From: Paenibacillus sp. J5C2022
GTDB taxonomy: Bacteria > Bacillota > Bacilli > Paenibacillales > Paenibacillaceae
Assembly (NCBI RefSeq): GCF_025567625.1
Contig: NZ_JAOQJC010000003.1
Location: 124,001-188,000 of the forward strand
Direction of reading: 5' to 3'
DNA length: 64,000 bases
A program made the position numbers and the translations under genes. Shown piece by piece: positions 60,535 through 64,000 of the stretch. Below the pieces are notes generated by a model. It saw only the letters and a list, made by a program, of their open reading frames with translations. It was not told the DNA's origin and ran no database searches. The first letter of the stretch is position 1. Every line of letters begins with the position of its first letter.

Positions 60535-62145
60535 TTACCTTCTTAACCCCTTTACATATTCACCGGGCGTAATTCCAGTCCGCTTCTTGAAGATGCGAAA
60601 AAAGTAATGCTGGCTGTTGAAGCCGCATAGCTTCGCAATATCTTGAATCTCCTTGCCTTCCTCTAAGAATGATTTGGCCTGCTCCAGGCGAAAAGCAGTC
60701 AAGTAGTCTGAAAAACCGACCTTCATCTCATTTTTGAACAGGGTGCTCAAGTAAGCGCTGCTGATGCCAATATGCTCGGCGGTATGAGACAAGGATATAT
60801 CATTCATATAATGCTGTCGTATAAATCGAAGCGCCTGATTCGTGTATGGTGAATAGAGCTTGTCATCCTCTTCGCGGGTCTCGTGAAAATAACGTTGAAA
60901 CAGCGATTCGAACCAGTTCTTCAATTCATCCAGTGTCTGGAATCCGCCCAAAATGTCGTGCGGCAGCTCTTCGCTGCTATAGAGCAAAGAGAGCTGCACT
61001 TCCTTTTCCTTGCATACACGGTGCAGCAGCCCTAATAAATCATTGAAGATGAGTTGCGAACTGTTCATGCTAAGTGATCGTTGCTTAATAGCGGTAAAAA
61101 TATGGGCCAGATCCTCCTTAACGGCGGAGATGTTGCCGGCTCTGATAGCGGAAAGCAGCCTTTTCTCCAGCTGTATATCCAGTCCGCATATGACGACTTC
61201 TTCCACAGATGACGATTCCCCAGTCAGGATCAGGCTCTTCCCCTTGTAGAACCGCTTCCTTAATTGCTCCTCCGCCTTCTTGTAGCTAGCTGGAATATCC
61301 TCAATGCCCCTGCACAATTCGCCAATACTGAGGCTGACGGACATATTCAAGTAGGTCTTCAAACAATTCGCGATTCGGCCGGCGGCACCGTTAACGATGT
61401 CTCTCATCTGGCCTTCACTGCGGAGATGCGGGAGCGAGAAGAGAAGGACGAACCGGTCGTCTCTTACATGACAGACTGCCCCATTGCCGATCTCATGCAA
61501 AATCTCTTCAACCATATTTACAACCGAAAACTGCTCCAGTTCCAAAGCCTTCATCGTCTTCGTTCGCTCACGGGTGGAGTAGTCATCGATGGATAAAATA
61601 ACGGGAACGAAACGCTTTTTGCCCAGCTTCAAATTCAGCATCCCGATATGCATGTCCAGCTCCGCCTCGCTGTATGTGAACCCTGCGATCAGTTGCACGA
61701 TGAACCCCCTCTTCAAGGCTAGCAGATGATTGGCGTTTGGACTCATGCTCTCGGCATCCTCCGAATGAGCTTGCAGCCACTCTCTAACCCCGGCTAGCGC
61801 AACCGTAAGCTCCTCTTCATTCAATCTGTGCTTTAGCAAATATTCAGAAGCACCGTTCTGCAAAGCGCCCTTCACATAGTCGAAATCATCATAATTGCTT
61901 AGCATGATCATTCGGGTGCCTGGATAGCGTCTTGCCATCTCGCCGCTTAATTGAACACCGTCCATCCCGGGCATGCGAATGTCCGAGATGAGCAGATGGG
62001 GACGATGCCGCTCGACAAGCTGCAGCGCTTCCGTGCCGCTGGACGCTTCCCCACATATGGAGAAGCCATGCTGCTCCCAATTCAACAACAGCTTGAGAGA
62101 AGTCCGAACAAGCAGCTCATCGTCAGCCAGCAGCACTTTATACAT
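60535..62145 (-). CDS. Response regulator with AraC-type DNA-binding domain, YesN type
   Basis: A 536-aa regulator. The receiver has D8-D9, phospho-accepting D55 (LLISDIRMPG) and a Lys in EYLLKH (usually followed by Pro; here His). A long YesN-type middle region follows. The AraC domain covers about 435-536 (HTAEHIGISSAYLSTLFKNE, QDIAKLCGFNSQHYFFRIFKKRTG). It overlaps the kinase gene by 8 bases (ATGTATAA). Its targets are not evident in the window; they may lie beyond the right edge, or it may act on the operons to the left. Confidence 0.9.
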   Translation of the reverse strand: MYKVLLADDELLVRTSLKLLLNWEQHGFSICGEASSGTEALQLVERHRPHLLISDIRMPGMDGVQLSGEMARRYPGTRMIMLSNYDDFDYVKGALQNGASEYLLKHRLNEEELTVALAGVREWLQAHSEDAESMSPNANHLLALKRGFIVQLIAGFTYSEAELDMHIGMLNLKLGKKRFVPVILSIDDYSTRERTKTMKALELEQFSVVNMVEEILHEIGNGAVCHVRDDRFVLLFSLPHLRSEGQMRDIVNGAAGRIANCLKTYLNMSVSLSIGELCRGIEDIPASYKKAEEQLRKRFYKGKSLILTGESSSVEEVVICGLDIQLEKRLLSAIRAGNISAVKEDLAHIFTAIKQRSLSMNSSQLIFNDLLGLLHRVCKEKEVQLSLLYSSEELPHDILGGFQTLDELKNWFESLFQRYFHETREEDDKLYSPYTNQALRFIRQHYMNDISLSHTAEHIGISSAYLSTLFKNEMKVGFSDYLTAFRLEQAKSFLEEGKEIQDIAKLCGFNSQHYFFRIFKKRTGITPGEYVKGLRR

Positions 62146-63946
62146 AACGAAGCACATCCTTCTCGGTTAGTATGGGGATCGTTATTTCCACGGTTGTGAA
62201 TCGCTTCTCCTCACTCCATACATTCAAGCCATACGGTGCGCCGAAGATTGATTCAATTCGTTGCTGGACATTGCGCAGACCGATACCGATATACCTGCCT
62301 TCCTGCTTATCGGCAAGCAATGTCTTCAGCCTGGAAGCGCTAATGCCGATTCCGTTATCCTGTACGCGCAGCACCAATCGATGCTCGCTCCGATAGATTT
62401 TCAGTCCAATCATGCCCCGGCCTGGAAGAGGCGAGATGCCGTGTAACAGCGCATTTTCCACGATAGGTTGCAGGAGCATCTTCGGTATCATCCACTCTTC
62501 CGCTCCAGCTTCGAGACTGTAATGCACATCGAATTTGTCGTTATAGCGATAATGCTGGATGTTGATATAACTCTTCAAATATTCCATCTCCTCCCGGATC
62601 GAAATGAAGGAGCGGTCATCCATCTGACCGTGCATTAAAGTCGACAGGGATTCCGCAACGAGCTTAATATTATCCGCCCCTTGCAGCATCGACAAGAACT
62701 TGATCGTATTCAGTGTGTTGTGCAGAAAATGGGGATTAATCTGTGCTTGAAGCGCCCGAATTTCCGCTTTGCTTCGCTTGCGCTCGGTTGCCTGAACCTC
62801 AGCGATCAGCTTCTGAATCCTTATCGTCATCGCATTGAACTGCTTATAGATTTGGCCAATCTCGTCATTTGATTGAATGCGAATCTTCATATCCACATTA
62901 TCCTTGCCGATTCCTCTCAGTGCACGCTGCAGCCGCAGCAGATTGCGGGTCATGAAATGAGTGACGGCAACGATGAGAACAACGGCCGCGGCACAGAATA
63001 ATACAGATATGATCAACATCCGGTCCCGCGTCGAAGAGGAATTGGCCAACAATTCACGCTTGGGCATCAATATCATCGTCGTCCACTTTGTAAACGTTGA
63101 ATTGTGATAAACAACGAACATATCTTCCCCTGACATATTCACATAATAGCTCCCACTGCTTTCCCTTGTTAGAGGAGCCATTAATCTCTTGAGCTGATCC
63201 GATGTCAGCTGGAGCTCCGATTCATTCAATACCAGCTGACGGGTATCGTTATTTACGATAACGACACTGCCCGAATTGAGCTTGTTCGTACTGAACTGCG
63301 CCTTGACCACATTGATGTCTATATCCGCAATAACAAATCCCGCTGCCAGCCCTTCATGCAAGATAGGACGAACGATGGAAATAATGCTGTCTTTGCCAGG
63401 GTTAGAGCTTGAGGGATGCTTGGTGTTATAATGGGGCGGCACGACGACCGCTTCAGAGCCGGATTGCTGCAGACGTTGAAACCAGGTATGCTGCTTCAAA
63501 AGTTCAAAAGGCGTGACAATGCCATAATCGATCGTATGTCCTTGCAAATCGGATACCGTCAAGCCCTTCAATCCATGCTTGAACACGGCCAAGTTCACCA
63601 TATGGGCTTGTATCTCGCGTTCAATCGCGATAAGTTTCTCTTTATCCGTCGTCTCGTACGCCGCTACATAGGTTGCGATAAGAGAATCCATATAATCGCC
63701 GGTGTTCACGGCCAGGCTAGCTACGATTTTATCAATGTCTCTTAACGTTGTCTCCAAATTATCATTGGAGACGCTGATCATAGACGCGATGAACTTACTG
63801 GCTTCCTTCTCCGCATCAGATGTTGAGCTGGAGTACCATATGTATACGGTTACAGACAGAAATAAGATGAACAATAGCATAATGGCGGCGGCAAGTTTTA
63901 CTTTGATGCTGACGTATCGGAATGGAATAAGGCTCTTCACAGTCAT
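62138..63946 (-). CDS. Sensor histidine kinase, YesM type
   Basis: A 602-aa membrane kinase. It has helix 1 (LAAAIMLLFILFLSVTVYIW), a dCache-type sensor (about 40-295), helix 2 (MLIISVLFCAAAVVLIVAV) and HAMP. The His_kinase domain has the phospho-His in QINPHFLHNTLNT (about 406), and the HATPase motifs are PIVENALLHGI, VQDNGIGI and GIGLRNVQQRI. AAGGGG lies 6 bases before the ATG. It is followed by an overlapping regulator gene. Its promoter lies in the AT-rich 54 bases to the window edge or beyond. Confidence 0.92.
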   Translation of the reverse strand: MTVKSLIPFRYVSIKVKLAAAIMLLFILFLSVTVYIWYSSSTSDAEKEASKFIASMISVSNDNLETTLRDIDKIVASLAVNTGDYMDSLIATYVAAYETTDKEKLIAIEREIQAHMVNLAVFKHGLKGLTVSDLQGHTIDYGIVTPFELLKQHTWFQRLQQSGSEAVVVPPHYNTKHPSSSNPGKDSIISIVRPILHEGLAAGFVIADIDINVVKAQFSTNKLNSGSVVIVNNDTRQLVLNESELQLTSDQLKRLMAPLTRESSGSYYVNMSGEDMFVVYHNSTFTKWTTMILMPKRELLANSSSTRDRMLIISVLFCAAAVVLIVAVTHFMTRNLLRLQRALRGIGKDNVDMKIRIQSNDEIGQIYKQFNAMTIRIQKLIAEVQATERKRSKAEIRALQAQINPHFLHNTLNTIKFLSMLQGADNIKLVAESLSTLMHGQMDDRSFISIREEMEYLKSYINIQHYRYNDKFDVHYSLEAGAEEWMIPKMLLQPIVENALLHGISPLPGRGMIGLKIYRSEHRLVLRVQDNGIGISASRLKTLLADKQEGRYIGIGLRNVQQRIESIFGAPYGLNVWSEEKRFTTVEITIPILTEKDVLRYV

Positions 63947-64000
63947 ACACCGCCCCTTTGCTTTAAGTTTATTAATAAAAATACAGCGTTTCGAAAAAAA

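Noticed and set aside
1-64000. Insertion sequences, prophage genes, tRNA or rRNA genes
   Set aside because: No transposase, integrase, phage structural motif or RNA gene sequence was recognised on either strand.

Overview
The window reads as a chromosomal segment of a Gram-positive, spore-former-type soil bacterium of the Paenibacillaceae (Paenibacillus or Cohnella-like). The basis is the density of YesM/YesN-type two-component systems paired with LplA/LplB/LplC-type sugar ABC transporters, lipoproteins, S-layer-homology anchoring, strong AGGAGG ribosome binding sites, and catabolite-responsive (cre) sites. No species is claimed. Every credible protein gene lies on the minus strand, so the window is read right to left. 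No rRNA, tRNA, transposase, prophage or CRISPR array was seen.

The layout is a series of 'sense, import, cut' modules. (1) 1-9.1 kb: response regulator and kinase, then a 1568-aa secreted multidomain glycoside hydrolase, then two tiny ORFs and the start of a permease cut by the window edge. (2) 9.3-21.5 kb: kinase and regulator, then binding protein, two permeases and a 1715-aa glycoside hydrolase with three SLH domains, plus a small membrane protein. (3) 21.6-22.4 kb: non-genic, with an array of eight 51-bp palindrome repeats. (4) 22.4-29.4 kb: regulator, kinase, two permeases and a binding protein without any enzyme. (5) 29.6-42.7 kb: an apparent seven-gene operon of two permeases, binding protein, membrane-bound AraC regulator, a third giant glycoside hydrolase (1410 aa), an oligogalacturonate-lyase-like propeller and an unassigned helical enzyme-like protein. 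(6) 42.9-58.7 kb: two linked operons. One holds an oxidoreductase, an enolase-superfamily enzyme, a second oxidoreductase, a kinase and a regulator. The next holds two permeases, a binding protein, a GH78 alpha-L-rhamnosidase, a PLP-dependent trans-sulfuration-type enzyme, a stand-alone AraC domain and a predicted di-iron ferritin-like protein. (7) 59.2-64 kb: an M42 peptidase and a further kinase/regulator pair.

The likely joint job is recognition, surface or extracellular degradation, import and intracellular processing of a complex plant-type polysaccharide. The rhamnosidase and the PL22-like protein point weakly to pectic or rhamnogalacturonan-like material. No ABC ATPase is present, so the transporters presumably share one encoded elsewhere (MsmX-type, inference). 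Four cre-like sites suggest CcpA control of several units. The least explained parts are the rhamnosidase/PLP/di-iron operon, the uncharacterised 577-aa protein, and the palindromic 51-bp array with its own terminator-like hairpin.
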